Source of the DNA: Citrobacter sp. Res13-Sevr-PEB04-36
Lineage (GTDB): Bacteria; Pseudomonadota; Gammaproteobacteria; Enterobacterales; Enterobacteriaceae
Length of the DNA stretch: 64,000 nucleotides
Assembly (NCBI RefSeq): GCF_015672735.1
Contig: NZ_JADABY010000046.1
Location: 28,041-92,040 of the forward strand
Reading direction: 5' to 3'
The notes under the pieces were generated by a model. The model was not told where the DNA came from, made no database searches, and was given only the letters and a program-made list of their open reading frames with translations. Positions 40,378-50,299 of this stretch are shown piece by piece. Made by a program: the position numbers and the translations under genes. Position 1 is the first letter of the stretch. Every line of letters starts with the position of its first letter.

Positions 40378-40383
40378 TCACCT

Positions 40384-40408
40384 GCGGCTTCCTCCCCTGC
40401 CGGGGGGA
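40384..40408 (+). terminator. Hairpin after galP
   Basis: Arms GGCTTCC-TCCCC and GGGGGGAAGCC form a strong stem directly after galP, followed only by a mixed pyrimidine stretch, so termination may be partial. Confidence 0.55.
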
Positions 40409-40455
40409 AGCCTGCCTCTTGCAGTCCTTTTCCTGTCGCACTATCCTCTGGCGTT

Positions 40456-40977
40456 ATGAAAACCTCCCGTCTCCCCATCGCCATCCAGCAAGCCGTTATG
40501 CGCAGCCTGCGGGAAAAACTCGCCCTCGCCAATCTCAAGCTCGAACGCAATTATCCGGAACCTAAGCTCGTGTACCAACAGCGTGGCACTGCTGCGGGTA
40601 CAGCGTGGCTACAAAGCAATGAAATTCGCCTCAACCCGGTGCTGTTGATGGAAAACGTCGAGGCGTTTATCAACGAGGTCGTACCGCATGAACTGGCACA
40701 TTTGCTGGTGTGGAAGCACTTTGGCCGCGTGCCGCCTCACGGGAAAGAGTGGAAATGGATGATGGAAAGCGTGCTGGGCGTTCCGGCCCGGCGTACGCAT
40801 CAGTTCGAACTGCAATCCGTGCAGCGCAATACCTTTACTTACCGCTGCAAGTGCCAGGAGCATCAGTTGACCGTCCGCCGACATAACCGCATTGTGCGCG
40901 GTGAGGCCACCTACCGCTGCGTCCACTGCGGCGAACCGTTGATTCCCGAGTCGCAGGAAAACCCGGCGAAGGCCTGA
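40456..40977 (+). CDS. sprT: SprT-family zinc-binding protein
   Basis: SprT (YggI) is a small SprT-fold protein with zinc-metalloprotease features; its bacterial role is poorly defined. The 173-residue protein has the zinc motif HELAH (residues 78-82) and a C-terminal zinc ribbon with the pairs CKC and CVHC. It has eight more C-terminal residues than the E. coli protein. It is convergent with the DapA-family gene, leaving 12 bases between stops. Confidence 0.9.
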   Translation: MKTSRLPIAIQQAVMRSLREKLALANLKLERNYPEPKLVYQQRGTAAGTAWLQSNEIRLNPVLLMENVEAFINEVVPHELAHLLVWKHFGRVPPHGKEWKWMMESVLGVPARRTHQFELQSVQRNTFTYRCKCQEHQLTVRRHNRIVRGEATYRCVHCGEPLIPESQENPAKA

Positions 40978-40989
40978 CATCCTCGTTCA

Positions 40990-41865
40990 TCAATCTAAAA
41001 AAGATAATGAACTCAACGTTTCCTGCAATAAGATCCTTTCCTCCCCCTTCAGCGTTTGCAGCGGAAAGGGGAGACAAGGAGCAGACACTTTTCCCATCAT
41101 TTCTGCCACCGTCGCGATCACCCTCAGGCTACCGTGCCGTTGATAAAAGGCCCACAGAGGCTGGAGCGCGCTATCCAGTTGCCGGGTTTTGACGTGATCT
41201 CCCGTCAACGCGGCATTGGCTAAAGCACGTGAATAATGCGGGAACAAGCCTGCCAGGACCGAATACCAGACATCGCCTCCGGCTAACAGTCCTGAGGCAG
41301 CCTGACCGTCGCCACTGACACCAATAGAGACGCCTGCCGGAAGACTGTTTTTTAGCCTGGTGATCCGTTCAGAGGTGAATGAAGCCAGTTTAATCGAACC
41401 AATAGCCGGTAAATTTGACAGCGCGATAAGCAGGTCATCGCTAAATTCAAACCCGGTGGTGGCGGGATTGTCATAAATACATAGCGGCACCGACAGCTCA
41501 CGAGTGACTCGATCGTACAGATCAAAAACTTCATCCACGTTCAGCCGCTGGTAAGAGACCGGGGCCATCAAAACACCGCTGACACCCGCCTGCTGCGCAT
41601 CATCGATAAGATGCAGAATTTCTTCGACTCGTACGCTGCCAATGCTGGTAATAACGGGGATACCAGATGCCGCCTCTAGCGCAAGCCGGGTAACGCGTAG
41701 GCGCTGTTCACGCGTCAGGTATGCATAGCTCCCGGTAGAACCCAGCACACCGATGGAATCAACGCCGGCACCGGCAATATTCTCAATCAGAGAAAGCCAT
41801 GTATTTTCATCAACCTCACCCGCCCTCAGCGGCGTAAGCGGAAACGCGCTCAACCCTTTCTTCAT
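40990..41865 (-). CDS. DapA-family aldolase/lyase (dihydrodipicolinate synthase-like), substrate unknown
   Basis: A 291-residue class I aldolase of the DapA/N-acetylneuraminate lyase family. Expected active-site elements are present: GSTGSY (42-47) for the usual GTTGE loop, the tyrosine in YDNPATTG (Y131) and the Schiff-base lysine in IKLAS (K159). GSTGSY in place of GTTGE argues against true lysine-pathway DapA. A keto-acid aldolase or dehydratase is more likely. It is a lone gene inserted between sprT and endA, which are adjacent in E. coli. GGGGA lies just before the ATG. It is divergent from endA across 237 bases. Confidence 0.85.
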   Translation of the reverse strand: MKKGLSAFPLTPLRAGEVDENTWLSLIENIAGAGVDSIGVLGSTGSYAYLTREQRLRVTRLALEAASGIPVITSIGSVRVEEILHLIDDAQQAGVSGVLMAPVSYQRLNVDEVFDLYDRVTRELSVPLCIYDNPATTGFEFSDDLLIALSNLPAIGSIKLASFTSERITRLKNSLPAGVSIGVSGDGQAASGLLAGGDVWYSVLAGLFPHYSRALANAALTGDHVKTRQLDSALQPLWAFYQRHGSLRVIATVAEMMGKVSAPCLPFPLQTLKGEERILLQETLSSLSFLD

Positions 41866-42102
41866 CTTTTTCCCCGGTCATTAATTCGTTAAAAACGGCT
41901 GTTATCCAGGCAATCTGCGCAACGCCCTGGTTCGCACTCGTGACACGCTACTGTATGAGCAGGCGCGCTAAACAAGCAAACGATGATCCGCCGATAGCGC
42001 CTTGTTACTCAAAAGTAATTTCTGGAACTTATATGATTTAGCTGATTGCATCTGCCCGACGCTTTCGTTACGTTGCGGGCTCGTTTTGACACGGAGTGTG
42101 TG

Positions 42103-42810
42103 ATGTACCGTAATCTTTCTATGGCAGTGGCGTTATTGGCCACTGCGCTCTCTGGCCCGGCATTCGCCGAAGGTATCAACAGTTTCTCCCAGGCGAAAGC
42201 CGCTGGTGTAAAAGTTAATGCCGATGCGCCCGGCGATTTCTACTGCGGCTGTAAAATTAACTGGCAGGGCAAAAAAGGGGTCGTGGATCTCGAGTCCTGC
42301 GGCTATAAAGTGCGGAAAAATGAAAACCGCGCCAGCCGTATTGAATGGGAACACGTAGTTCCGGCCTGGCAATTTGGTCATCAACGCCAGTGCTGGCAGG
42401 ACGGTGGACGTAAAAACTGCGCCAAAGATCCGGTCTATCGCCAGATGGAAAGCGATATGCACAACCTGCAACCGGCAGTGGGTGAAGTAAATGGCGATCG
42501 CGCGAACTTTATGTACAGCCAGTGGAACGGCGGTGAAGGCCAGTACGGGCAGTGCGCTATGAAGGTCGATTTCAAAGAAAAAGTGGCTGAGCCGCCAGCC
42601 CGCGCCCGCGGCGCCATCGCGCGCACCTATTTTTACATGCGCGACCAGTACAACCTGACGCTTTCCCGCCAGCAAACCCAGCTTTTTAATGCCTGGAATA
42701 AACAGTATCCGGTGACCGATTGGGAGTGTGAACGCGACGAACGTATTGCGAAGGTGCAGGGCAATCATAACCCATACGTGCAACGCGCTTGCCAGGCGCA
42801 AAAGAGCTAA
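42103..42810 (+). CDS. endA: Periplasmic DNA-specific endonuclease I
   Basis: EndA is a periplasmic double-strand DNA endonuclease. The 235 residues equal E. coli EndA. A signal peptide ends [10 protein letters not shown]. The beta-beta-alpha metal nuclease core is seen in [14 protein letters not shown], with the cysteine-rich segments YCGCKINW and [11 protein letters not shown] that form disulfides. The ATG at 42103 has GGAG upstream; an earlier in-frame ATG at 42046 would put 19 residues before the signal peptide. Confidence 0.95.
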   Translation: MYRNLSMAVALLATALSGPAFAEGINSFSQAKAAGVKVNADAPGDFYCGCKINWQGKKGVVDLESCGYKVRKNENRASRIEWEHVVPAWQFGHQRQCWQDGGRKNCAKDPVYRQMESDMHNLQPAVGEVNGDRANFMYSQWNGGEGQYGQCAMKVDFKEKVAEPPARARGAIARTYFYMRDQYNLTLSRQQTQLFNAWNKQYPVTDWECERDERIAKVQGNHNPYVQRACQAQKS

Positions 42811-42885
42811 CCTACACTAGCGTCAATATTTTTAACCCATGCCCTGGTGTTTTGCAGCCCAGGGCCATGACGCGGATGGTTACCT

Positions 42886-43617
42886 ATGCGCATTCCTCGC
42901 ATTTATCACCCTGAACCACTCACGGCAGGCAGCCAGATTTCACTGTGTGAAGATGCCGCCAACCATATCGGTCGCGTGCTGCGCATGGGGCCGGGCCAGG
43001 CTCTTCAACTATTTGATGGCAGCAACCAGGTGTTTGACGCCGAGATCACGCACGCCAGCAAGAAAAGCGTGGATGTGAAGATACTGAGCGCCGAACTCGA
43101 CGATCGCGAATCCCCTTTGCATATTCATCTTGGGCAGGTGATGTCGCGCGGTGAAAAAATGGAATTTACTATCCAGAAATCGATTGAACTGGGTGTAAGC
43201 CTCATTACGCCACTTTTTTCTGAGCGCTGCGGCGTTAAACTGGACAGTGAACGCCTGAACAAGAAGCTCCAGCAGTGGCAGAAAATTGCGATTGCCGCCT
43301 GTGAGCAGTGCGGTCGTAACCGGGTGCCAGAAATCCGCCCGGCGATGGATCTGGAAGCATGGTGCGCCGAAGAAGATACAGGCTTGAAGCTAAACCTGCA
43401 TCCACGCGCCAGTGCCAGTATTAACACGCTGCCGCTGCCGGTAGAACGCATCCGACTGCTGATTGGCCCGGAAGGCGGGCTGTCGGCAGATGAAATTGCC
43501 ATGACTGCACGTTATCAGTTTACTGATATCCTGTTGGGACCTCGCGTTCTGCGTACTGAGACAACTGCGCTCACCGCCATTACCGCGCTACAGGTGCGAT
43601 TTGGCGATCTGGGCTAA
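42886..43617 (+). CDS. rsmE: 16S rRNA m3U1498 methyltransferase
   Basis: RsmE methylates U1498 of 16S rRNA with S-adenosylmethionine. The 243 residues equal E. coli RsmE (YggJ). An N-terminal PUA-like domain is followed by a SPOUT domain with the knot motifs [14 protein letters not shown] and [16 protein letters not shown]. It follows endA and precedes gshB, the standard order. Confidence 0.96.
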   Translation: MRIPRIYHPEPLTAGSQISLCEDAANHIGRVLRMGPGQALQLFDGSNQVFDAEITHASKKSVDVKILSAELDDRESPLHIHLGQVMSRGEKMEFTIQKSIELGVSLITPLFSERCGVKLDSERLNKKLQQWQKIAIAACEQCGRNRVPEIRPAMDLEAWCAEEDTGLKLNLHPRASASINTLPLPVERIRLLIGPEGGLSADEIAMTARYQFTDILLGPRVLRTETTALTAITALQVRFGDLG

Positions 43618-43644
43618 AGCCGCCTATTAGGCGTTATTGTCGTA

Positions 43645-43729
43645 GCCAGTTTGAACACGACAGCGCACAACAACCGGAGCGTACACGCAGTATGTGAGGA
43701 TTGTGAGCACTGCCCAGGTTCAAACTGGC
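43645..43729. repeat. 85-bp element with perfect 12-bp terminal inverted repeats upstream of gshB
   Basis: GCCAGTTTGAAC at 43645-43656 is exactly inverted as GTTCAAACTGGC at 43718-43729. Between them lies a second small hairpin (GTAC...GTA around 43681-43693). The whole could form a long hairpin or cruciform between rsmE and gshB. It is not a REP unit. I cannot name the repeat family with certainty. Confidence 0.7.
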
Positions 43730-43773
43730 AAGAAAAATAGCCTAAGAGGTTGGGTTTTTAACGGAGAAGAACA

Positions 43774-44721
43774 ATGATCAAGCTCGGCATCGTGATGGAC
43801 CCCATCGCAAGCATCAACATCAAGAAAGACTCCAGCTTCGCTATGCTGCTGGAAGCGCAACGTCGTGGTTACGAACTTCACTATATGGAGATGGCCGATC
43901 TTTATCTGATTAACGGAGAAGCCCGCGCCCGTACGCGTACCCTGAGCGTAGAGCAGAACTACGACAAATGGTATGAGTTCAACAGCGAGCAGGATCTGCC
44001 ACTGGCTGACCTGGATGTCATTCTGATGCGTAAAGATCCGCCGTTTGATACCGAGTTCATCTACGCCACCTATATTCTGGAACGTGCAGAAGAACAAGGG
44101 ACGCTGATCGTGAACAAACCGCAGAGCCTGCGCGATTGTAACGAAAAGCTGTTCACCGCCTGGTTCGCCGACCTGACACCAGAAACGCTGGTCACGCGTA
44201 ACAAAGCGCAGCTGAAAGCCTTCTGGCAAAAACACAACGATATCATTCTCAAGCCGCTGGACGGCATGGGTGGTGCGTCGATCTTCCGCGTGAAGGAAGG
44301 CGATCCGAACCTCGGCGTCATTGCCGAAACGCTGACCGAACACGGCACCCGCTACTGCATGGCGCAAAACTACCTGCCAGCGATTAAAGACGGTGACAAA
44401 CGCGTGCTGGTGGTCGATGGCGAACCCGTTCCCTACTGCCTGGCACGCATTCCGCAGGGCGGTGAGACCCGTGGTAATCTGGCCGCTGGTGGCCGTGGAG
44501 AGCCCCGTCCACTGACCGACAGCGACTGGGAAATTGCGCGCCGTATCGGGCCAACGCTGAAAACCAAAGGTCTGATTTTTGTCGGTTTAGATATCATTGG
44601 CGATCGCCTGACGGAAATTAACGTCACCAGCCCGACCTGTATTCGCGAAATTGAAGCAGAGTTCCCGGTGTCCATTACCGGTATGTTGATGGATGCCATT
44701 GAGGCTCGCTTAGCCAAGTAA
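43774..44721 (+). CDS. gshB: Glutathione synthetase
   Basis: GshB joins gamma-glutamylcysteine and glycine with ATP to form glutathione. The 315-residue protein (E. coli 316) has the ATP-grasp fold: VNKPQSLRDCNEKLF, ILKPLDGMGGASIFRV, RVLVVDGEPVPYCLARIP and VGLDIIGDRLTEINVTSPT. GGAG lies 9 bases before the ATG. An 85-bp palindromic element lies upstream and a BIME downstream. Confidence 0.97.
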   Translation: MIKLGIVMDPIASINIKKDSSFAMLLEAQRRGYELHYMEMADLYLINGEARARTRTLSVEQNYDKWYEFNSEQDLPLADLDVILMRKDPPFDTEFIYATYILERAEEQGTLIVNKPQSLRDCNEKLFTAWFADLTPETLVTRNKAQLKAFWQKHNDIILKPLDGMGGASIFRVKEGDPNLGVIAETLTEHGTRYCMAQNYLPAIKDGDKRVLVVDGEPVPYCLARIPQGGETRGNLAAGGRGEPRPLTDSDWEIARRIGPTLKTKGLIFVGLDIIGDRLTEINVTSPTCIREIEAEFPVSITGMLMDAIEARLAK

Positions 44722-44727
44722 ACCTGC

Positions 44728-44808
44728 GCCGGATGACGACGCCACGGTGTCTTATCCGGCCTACAATTGCACCCCGTAGGCCGGATAAGGCGAAGCCGAC
44801 ATCCGGCA
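44728..44808. repeat. BIME between gshB and yqgE
   Basis: Two inverted REP units, one with GCGCCGGATGACG...TTATCCGGCCTAC arms and one with GTAGGCCGGATAAGGCG...GACATCCGGC arms, follow the gshB stop. Confidence 0.85.
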
Positions 44809-44896
44809 AAGCTTTTTTCAGAGGGTGACAACTCAACGCTTTGCCCACATACTGGGCGCTGTTGCTTTTTTGAACCAGGAAACAGAACCTCTGACA

Positions 44897-45460
44897 ATGA
44901 ATTTACAGCATCACTTTCTTATTGCCATGCCTGCTCTCCAGGATCCGATTTTCCGCCGCTCCGTGGTGTATATTTGCGAACATAATGAAAACGGCGCTAT
45001 GGGGATTATCGTCAATAAGCCCTTGGAAAACTTACAGATTGAAGGGATTCTGGAAAAGCTGAAAATTACCCCAGAGACACGCGATCCGGCGATTCGCCTG
45101 GATAAAGCTGTGATGCTCGGTGGCCCGCTAGCAGAAGACCGTGGGTTTATTCTGCATACCCCACCTTCACGCTTCGCCTCCAGCATTCGTATTTCGGACA
45201 ACACCATTATCACCACCTCTCGCGATGTGCTGGAAACCTTAGGTACTCAGGAACAACCTTCTGAAGTGCTGGTCGCCCTGGGGTATTCATCATGGGAAAA
45301 AGGCCAGCTGGAGCAAGAGTTGCTGGATAACGCCTGGCTCACTGCCCCTGCCGATCTCAACATTCTGTTTAAAACACCGATTGCCGACCGCTGGCGCGAC
45401 GCGGCCAAACTTATCGGGATCGATATCCTGACCATGCCCGGTGTGGCGGGACATGCATAA
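44897..45460 (+). CDS. yqgE: AlgH/UPF0301 family protein YqgE
   Basis: A 187-residue AlgH-like (DUF179) protein of unknown biochemical role. It is collinear with E. coli YqgE ([17 protein letters not shown]..., [39 protein letters not shown]). The ATG at 44897 gives the family length; an in-frame ATG at 44825 lies close to the BIME and has no homology support. Its stop overlaps the ruvX start in TAATG, so the pair is translationally coupled. Confidence 0.93.
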   Translation: MNLQHHFLIAMPALQDPIFRRSVVYICEHNENGAMGIIVNKPLENLQIEGILEKLKITPETRDPAIRLDKAVMLGGPLAEDRGFILHTPPSRFASSIRISDNTIITTSRDVLETLGTQEQPSEVLVALGYSSWEKGQLEQELLDNAWLTAPADLNILFKTPIADRWRDAAKLIGIDILTMPGVAGHA

Positions 45461-45876
45461 TGAGCGAAACATTACTCTCCTTTGATTTTGGGACCAAAAG
45501 TATTGGCGTGGCGATCGGTCAACGCATTACCGGCACCGCCAGACCGCTGCCCGCCATCAAAGCGCAGGACGGCACGCCGGACTGGAATGTGATTGAACGC
45601 CTGCTGAAAGAATGGCAGCCGGATGAAATCATTGTCGGTCTGCCGCTCAATATGGACGGCACCGAGCAGCTGCTTACCGCACGCGCACGCAAGTTTGCCA
45701 ACCGTATTCATGGCCGTTTTGGCGTCACCGTCACGCTACACGATGAACGTCTGAGCACCGTCGAAGCTCGTTCTGGCCTGTTTGAGCAAGGCGGGTACCG
45801 CGCGCTGAATAAAGGCAAAGTAGACTCTGCCTCTGCCGTCGTTATTCTCGAAAGCTATTTCGAACAAGGCTACTAA
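45460..45876 (+). CDS. ruvX: Pre-16S rRNA nuclease / Holliday junction resolvase-like YqgF
   Basis: A 138-residue RNase H-like protein (YqgF/RuvX), implicated in maturing the 5' end of 16S rRNA. The catalytic aspartate lies in [16 protein letters not shown] (D9). [15 protein letters not shown] and DERLSTVEA are also conserved. It overlaps yqgE by one base. Confidence 0.95.
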   Translation: MSETLLSFDFGTKSIGVAIGQRITGTARPLPAIKAQDGTPDWNVIERLLKEWQPDEIIVGLPLNMDGTEQLLTARARKFANRIHGRFGVTVTLHDERLSTVEARSGLFEQGGYRALNKGKVDSASAVVILESYFEQGY

Positions 45877-45885
45877 GGCTCATAT

Positions 45886-46866
45886 TTACAGCCTGCCCTG
45901 CGCCTGTCGCTGTTGCAGGCTCTGGGCAAACGTCTGCATACCTGCCTGTTGCCCGGTTTGTATCACACCGGGTAGCTGGTGGGTTTTCCCTTCACGGATC
46001 AGATTACCAACAGCCGCCGAATTAACGAGAAGTTCGAATAACGCCACCCGCCCACCCTGCCTGTCGGCCTCCAACTTTTGCGCGAGCACCGCCCGCAAGC
46101 TACCCGCCAGTTGATTACGTACCGGATCTTTCTCCTGTGCGGGAAACGTATCCACCAGCCGCTCTATCGCCTGCGCCGCGCCGCGCGTATGCAGTGTTGC
46201 CAGCACCAGATGTCCCGTTTCCGCCGCGGTGAGCGCCAGACGAATCGTTTCGCTGTCGCGCAGTTCTCCGAGTAAAATCACGTCCGGGTCTTCACGCAAC
46301 GCCGCTCGCAGACCGGTGGAAAAAGATGGGCAGTGCACACCAATCTCACGCTGTTGGATCAGACAACGATGGCTGGTATAGCGGTACTCGATCGGGTCTT
46401 CCAGCGTCAGAATATGGCCGTCAACGTGCTGATTGAGAGAGTCCACCATCGCCGCCAACGTCGTCGACTTACCGCTACCCGTCGCCCCCGTCACCAAAAT
46501 CAACCCGTTTTCGCTGTGCAGCAGCTCTGGCAAAATGGCGGGAGCCTGCAGCTCATCTAACTGTGGGCAGGCCACCGGCAGCAGTCTCAGCGCCAGTGAC
46601 GTTCCCTGCTGATGAGCAAATGCGCTGGCCCGTAAACGACGGGAATCCGCCAACTCGATAGCAAAATCAACCTGGCCATTTTCCCGCCACTGTACCTGTT
46701 GTTGCTCATTGAGCCAGGCCAATAGCAACACGTCCACGTCTGGCGCGGTAAACGGTGCTATTTCTACCCTCCCACATATGCGCCAGCGCGCAGGCCATGC
46801 ATTGCACAGGTGTAGATCCGACACATTATGCTTTACACTAAGGGCCACTATTTCTTCCATATTCAT
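45886..46866 (-). CDS. yggR: PilT-like ATPase YggR
   Basis: A 326-residue secretion-superfamily ATPase like the type IV pilus retraction motor PilT. Walker A is LVTGATGSGKSTTLAAMV, the Asp box is ILTLEDPIEYRY, Walker B is DPDVILLGELRDSETIRLAL, and the His box is ETGHLVLATLHTRGAAQAIERLVD. No pilus genes are nearby. The ATG at 46866 has AGGA about 8 bases upstream. It lies only 17 bases from the start of divergent yggS. Confidence 0.93.
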   Translation of the reverse strand: MNMEEIVALSVKHNVSDLHLCNAWPARWRICGRVEIAPFTAPDVDVLLLAWLNEQQQVQWRENGQVDFAIELADSRRLRASAFAHQQGTSLALRLLPVACPQLDELQAPAILPELLHSENGLILVTGATGSGKSTTLAAMVDSLNQHVDGHILTLEDPIEYRYTSHRCLIQQREIGVHCPSFSTGLRAALREDPDVILLGELRDSETIRLALTAAETGHLVLATLHTRGAAQAIERLVDTFPAQEKDPVRNQLAGSLRAVLAQKLEADRQGGRVALFELLVNSAAVGNLIREGKTHQLPGVIQTGQQAGMQTFAQSLQQRQAQGRL

Positions 46867-46883
46867 ATGAACATCCTCGGAAA

Positions 46884-47588
46884 ATGAACGATATCGCGCA
46901 TAACCTGGCACATGTCCGGGACAAAATCTCAGCCGCCGCGACGCGTTGCGGGCGGTCTTCAGAAGAAGTTACGTTGCTTGCAGTGAGCAAAACCAAACCT
47001 GCGAGCGCCATCGAAGAAGCCATTGCCGCCGGGCAGCACGCTTTTGGTGAAAACTATGTTCAGGAAGGTGTGGACAAGATCCGCTACTTCAAAGAAAACG
47101 GTGCCACCGGTCTGCAGTGGCACTTTATCGGCCCGCTGCAGTCCAACAAAAGCCGTCTGGTGGCTGAACATTTTGACTGGTGCCATACGATAGACCGTTT
47201 GCGCATCGCCACCCGTCTCAGTGAACAGCGCCCGGTAGACCTACCGCCGCTGAATGTGCTGATTCAAATAAATATCAGCGATGAGAACAGCAAGTCTGGT
47301 ATTCCGCTGGCTGAGCTTGATGCCCTGGCCGCAGACGTCGCCGCTCTGCCGCACATTACCCTGCGTGGACTGATGGCAATCCCGGCGCCTGAGTCAGATT
47401 ATGTAAGGCAGTTTGAAGTTGCACAGCAAATGGCTGTAGCATTTGCCGGGTTGAAAACTCGCTACCCAACTATCGATACACTCTCACTGGGAATGTCTGA
47501 TGATATGGATGCCGCCATCGCGGCGGGTAGCACGATGGTGCGCATTGGCACTGCCATTTTTGGTGCTCGTGATTACACAAAAAATTAA
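46884..47588 (+). CDS. yggS: PLP homeostasis protein YggS
   Basis: A 234-residue single-domain alanine-racemase-fold protein that binds pyridoxal phosphate and maintains B6 homeostasis, without known enzyme activity. The PLP lysine is in LLAVSKTKPASAIEEA. FGENYVQEGVDKI, WHFIGPLQSNKSR and the phosphate loop LSLGMSDDMDAAIAAGSTMVRIGTAIFG are diagnostic. It heads yggS-yggT-yggU-rdgB-hemW. The gap to yggT is 18 bases. Confidence 0.96.
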   Translation: MNDIAHNLAHVRDKISAAATRCGRSSEEVTLLAVSKTKPASAIEEAIAAGQHAFGENYVQEGVDKIRYFKENGATGLQWHFIGPLQSNKSRLVAEHFDWCHTIDRLRIATRLSEQRPVDLPPLNVLIQINISDENSKSGIPLAELDALAADVAALPHITLRGLMAIPAPESDYVRQFEVAQQMAVAFAGLKTRYPTIDTLSLGMSDDMDAAIAAGSTMVRIGTAIFGARDYTKN

Positions 47589-47606
47589 GGAAAACTGAGG
47601 AACACC

Positions 47607-48173
47607 ATGAATACGTTGACCTTCCTGCTCTCAACGGTAATTGAGCTGTATACCATGGCGCTGCTATTGCGCGTGTGGATGCAGTGGTCTCGCTGCGATT
47701 TTTACAACCCGTTTTCGCAGTTCATTGTAAAAATCACTCAGCCTATTATTGGGCCGTTACGCCGCATTATTCCCCCTATGGGGCCGATTGACAGCGCATC
47801 GTTACTGGTCGCGTTAGTGCTCAGCTTTATCAAGGCCATTGTGTTGTTCAAAGTGGTCACGTTCCAGCCCATTATCTGGATCGCCGCCGTACTGATCGTC
47901 CTGAAGACTATCGGGCTGCTGATTTTCTGGGTACTGCTGGTGATGGCTATCATGAGCTGGGTTAGTCAGGGCCGCAGCCCTGTAGAATACGTACTGATTC
48001 AACTGGCGGACCCGCTGCTGCGCCCTATTCGTCGTATTCTTCCGGGTATGGGTGGGATCGACTTCTCGCCAATGATCCTTGTGCTGCTACTCTATGTCAT
48101 CAACATGGGGATCGCAGAAGTGTTACAAGCAACAGGCAACATGCTGCTGCCGGGGCTGTGGATGGCGCTATGA
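47607..48173 (+). CDS. yggT: YGGT-family inner membrane protein
   Basis: A 188-residue membrane protein with two YGGT repeats, each with a hydrophobic hairpin and the signature [21 protein letters not shown], or [22 protein letters not shown] in the first repeat. Its role is unclear; in E. coli it has been linked to osmotic stress and ion homeostasis. Its stop overlaps the yggU start (ATGA). Confidence 0.94.
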   Translation: MNTLTFLLSTVIELYTMALLLRVWMQWSRCDFYNPFSQFIVKITQPIIGPLRRIIPPMGPIDSASLLVALVLSFIKAIVLFKVVTFQPIIWIAAVLIVLKTIGLLIFWVLLVMAIMSWVSQGRSPVEYVLIQLADPLLRPIRRILPGMGGIDFSPMILVLLLYVINMGIAEVLQATGNMLLPGLWMAL

Positions 48174-48460
48174 GTGCCGTAACACCCTGCGATGACGGTC
48201 TGGTTTTACGGCTCTACATTCAGCCTAAAGCCAGCCGTGACAGTATTGTGGGTTTACATGGCGACGAAGTAAAAGTCGCCATTACCGCCCCACCGGTCGA
48301 TGGGCAGGCCAACAGCCATCTGGTGAAGTTTCTCGGTAAACAGTTCCGCGTGGCGAAAAGCCAGGTCGTTATTGAGAAGGGCGAGCTTGGCCGCCACAAA
48401 CAGGTTAAAATCATTCATCCGCAACAGATCCCGCCAGAAATTGCGGCGCTAACTGATTAG
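48170..48460 (+). CDS. yggU: DUF167 protein YggU
   Basis: A 96-residue DUF167 protein of unknown function, collinear with E. coli YggU ([26 protein letters not shown]). I use the ATG at 48170, overlapping the yggT stop by 4 bases. A GTG four codons earlier lies further inside yggT. It is followed 7 bases later by rdgB. Confidence 0.92.
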   Translation: MSAVTPCDDGLVLRLYIQPKASRDSIVGLHGDEVKVAITAPPVDGQANSHLVKFLGKQFRVAKSQVVIEKGELGRHKQVKIIHPQQIPPEIAALTD

Positions 48461-48467
48461 GTATCCC

Positions 48468-49061
48468 ATGCAAAAAGTTGTCCTCGCGACCGGCAATGCC
48501 GGTAAAGTGCGTGAACTCGCCTCTCTCCTGAGCGATTTCGGGCTTGATGTCGTTGCCCAAACGGATCTGGGCGTTGATTCCGCAGAAGAAACCGGCCTGA
48601 CATTTATTGAAAACGCCATTCTGAAAGCGCGTCATGCCGCGCAAATCACCGGTCTGCCGGCCATTGCCGATGATTCCGGCCTGGCCGTGAACGCACTCGG
48701 CGGCGCGCCGGGGATTTATTCGGCTCGCTATTCTGGTGAAGATGCGACTGACAGACAGAACCTGGAAAAACTACTGCACACTCTGCAAGATGTCCCGGAC
48801 GAAAAACGTCAAGCGCAGTTCCACTGTGTGCTGGTGTATATGCGTCACGCAGATGACCCAACCCCGATTGTGTGCCATGGGGCCTGGCCTGGTATGATTA
48901 CCCGTGAACCTGCCGGAAACGGCGGTTTTGGTTACGACCCCATTTTCTTTGTACCGTCTGAGGGTAAAACCGCAGCTGAGCTGACCCGTGAAGAGAAAAG
49001 TGCTATTTCCCACCGTGGGCAGGCGCTGAAGTTGCTGCTGGATGCGCTGCGTAATGGTTAA
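48468..49061 (+). CDS. rdgB: XTP/dITP pyrophosphatase
   Basis: RdgB removes non-canonical purine nucleotides (dITP, XTP) from the pool. The 197 residues equal E. coli RdgB. Ham1-family motifs: [41 protein letters not shown] and [21 protein letters not shown]. It overlaps hemW by 8 bases. Confidence 0.97.
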   Translation: MQKVVLATGNAGKVRELASLLSDFGLDVVAQTDLGVDSAEETGLTFIENAILKARHAAQITGLPAIADDSGLAVNALGGAPGIYSARYSGEDATDRQNLEKLLHTLQDVPDEKRQAQFHCVLVYMRHADDPTPIVCHGAWPGMITREPAGNGGFGYDPIFFVPSEGKTAAELTREEKSAISHRGQALKLLLDALRNG

Positions 49062-50190
49062 GCTGCCGCCACTGAGTCTTTATATTCATATCCCGTGGTG
49101 CGTGCAGAAATGCCCCTACTGCGATTTCAACTCGCATGCGTTAAAGGGGGAAGTTCCCCATGATGATTACGTTGGGCATCTGCTGAGCGATCTGGATGCC
49201 AACGTCGCCTACGCGCAGGGACGCGAAGTAAAGACCATTTTTATTGGTGGCGGTACGCCGAGCCTGCTCTCTGGCCCGGCAATGCAAACGCTGCTGGATG
49301 GCGTGCGTGCGCGGCTGAATCTGGCGGCGGATGCCGAAATCACGATGGAAGCCAATCCGGGTACGGTAGAAGCCAATCGCTTTGTTGATTATCAACGCGC
49401 CGGTGTGAACCGTATTTCGATTGGTGTGCAGAGTTTTAGCGCCGCCAAACTTGAGCGTCTGGGGCGTATTCACGGACCGGAAGAAGCTAAACGCGCGGCA
49501 CATCTGGCGAGCAGTCTGGGGTTACGCAGCTTTAATCTCGATCTGATGCACGGCCTGCCGGATCAAACGCTGGAAGAGGCGCTGGGCGATTTGCAGCAAG
49601 CCATTGAGCTTAACCCACCGCATCTCTCCTGGTACCAGCTCACTATTGAGCCTAACACGCTATTTGGCTCCCGTCCGCCGGTATTACCAGACGATGACGC
49701 CCTGTGGGATATTTTTGAGCAAGGCCACCAGTTGCTGACCGCCGCCGGATATCAGCAGTACGAAACTTCGGCCTATGCAAAGCCGGGCTATCAGTGTCAG
49801 CACAACCTGAACTACTGGCGATTTGGTGACTATCTTGGCATTGGCTGCGGGGCTCACGGCAAGGTCACCTTCCCGGACGGACGCATCCTGCGCACCACCA
49901 AAACGCGACATCCGCGCGGTTACATGCAGGGGCGCTATCTCGAAAGCGAGCGTGATGTTGCCGAGGCTGATAAGCCGTTTGAGTTCTTTATGAACCGCTT
50001 CCGCTTGCTGGAGGCCGCACCACGTACGGAATTCACGCACTACACAGGGCTTGCCGAAGAGGTGATTCGTACACAGATTGATGAGGCTATCGCCCAGGGA
50101 TATCTGACGCAAAGCGATGAGTACTGGCAGATTACCCAGCACGGTAAGCTGTTTTTAAACTCACTGCTGGAGCTGTTTCTGGCGGAGTAA
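49054..50190 (+). CDS. hemW: Radical SAM heme chaperone HemW
   Basis: HemW (YggW) is a CPO-related radical-SAM protein that binds heme and is thought to insert it into respiratory proteins. It is not an oxygen-independent coproporphyrinogen oxidase. The 378 residues equal the E. coli protein. The iron-sulfur motif is [11 protein letters not shown] (C-x3-C-x2-C). The ATG at 49054 lies within the end of rdgB; another start four codons earlier is possible. It is the last gene of the yggS operon, and a REP-like palindrome follows. Confidence 0.94.
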   Translation: MVKLPPLSLYIHIPWCVQKCPYCDFNSHALKGEVPHDDYVGHLLSDLDANVAYAQGREVKTIFIGGGTPSLLSGPAMQTLLDGVRARLNLAADAEITMEANPGTVEANRFVDYQRAGVNRISIGVQSFSAAKLERLGRIHGPEEAKRAAHLASSLGLRSFNLDLMHGLPDQTLEEALGDLQQAIELNPPHLSWYQLTIEPNTLFGSRPPVLPDDDALWDIFEQGHQLLTAAGYQQYETSAYAKPGYQCQHNLNYWRFGDYLGIGCGAHGKVTFPDGRILRTTKTRHPRGYMQGRYLESERDVAEADKPFEFFMNRFRLLEAAPRTEFTHYTGLAEEVIRTQIDEAIAQGYLTQSDEYWQITQHGKLFLNSLLELFLAE

Positions 50191-50212
50191 CGCGGAAAAC
50201 CGTAATGAACGT

Positions 50213-50258
50213 TGGCCTGATGAGCGTAGCGCCATCAGGCAATTTTCCTGATGGCGCA
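50213..50258. repeat. REP-like palindrome after hemW
   Basis: GGCCTGATGAGCG...CGCCATCAGGC, followed by a partial second copy CCTGATGGCGCA, lies between the convergent hemW and yggM. It can form a hairpin and may act at both 3' ends. Confidence 0.65.
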
Positions 50259-50299
50259 TTAAAATCAAATCCAGCCCCATGAGGCTATCGGCTACAAAT

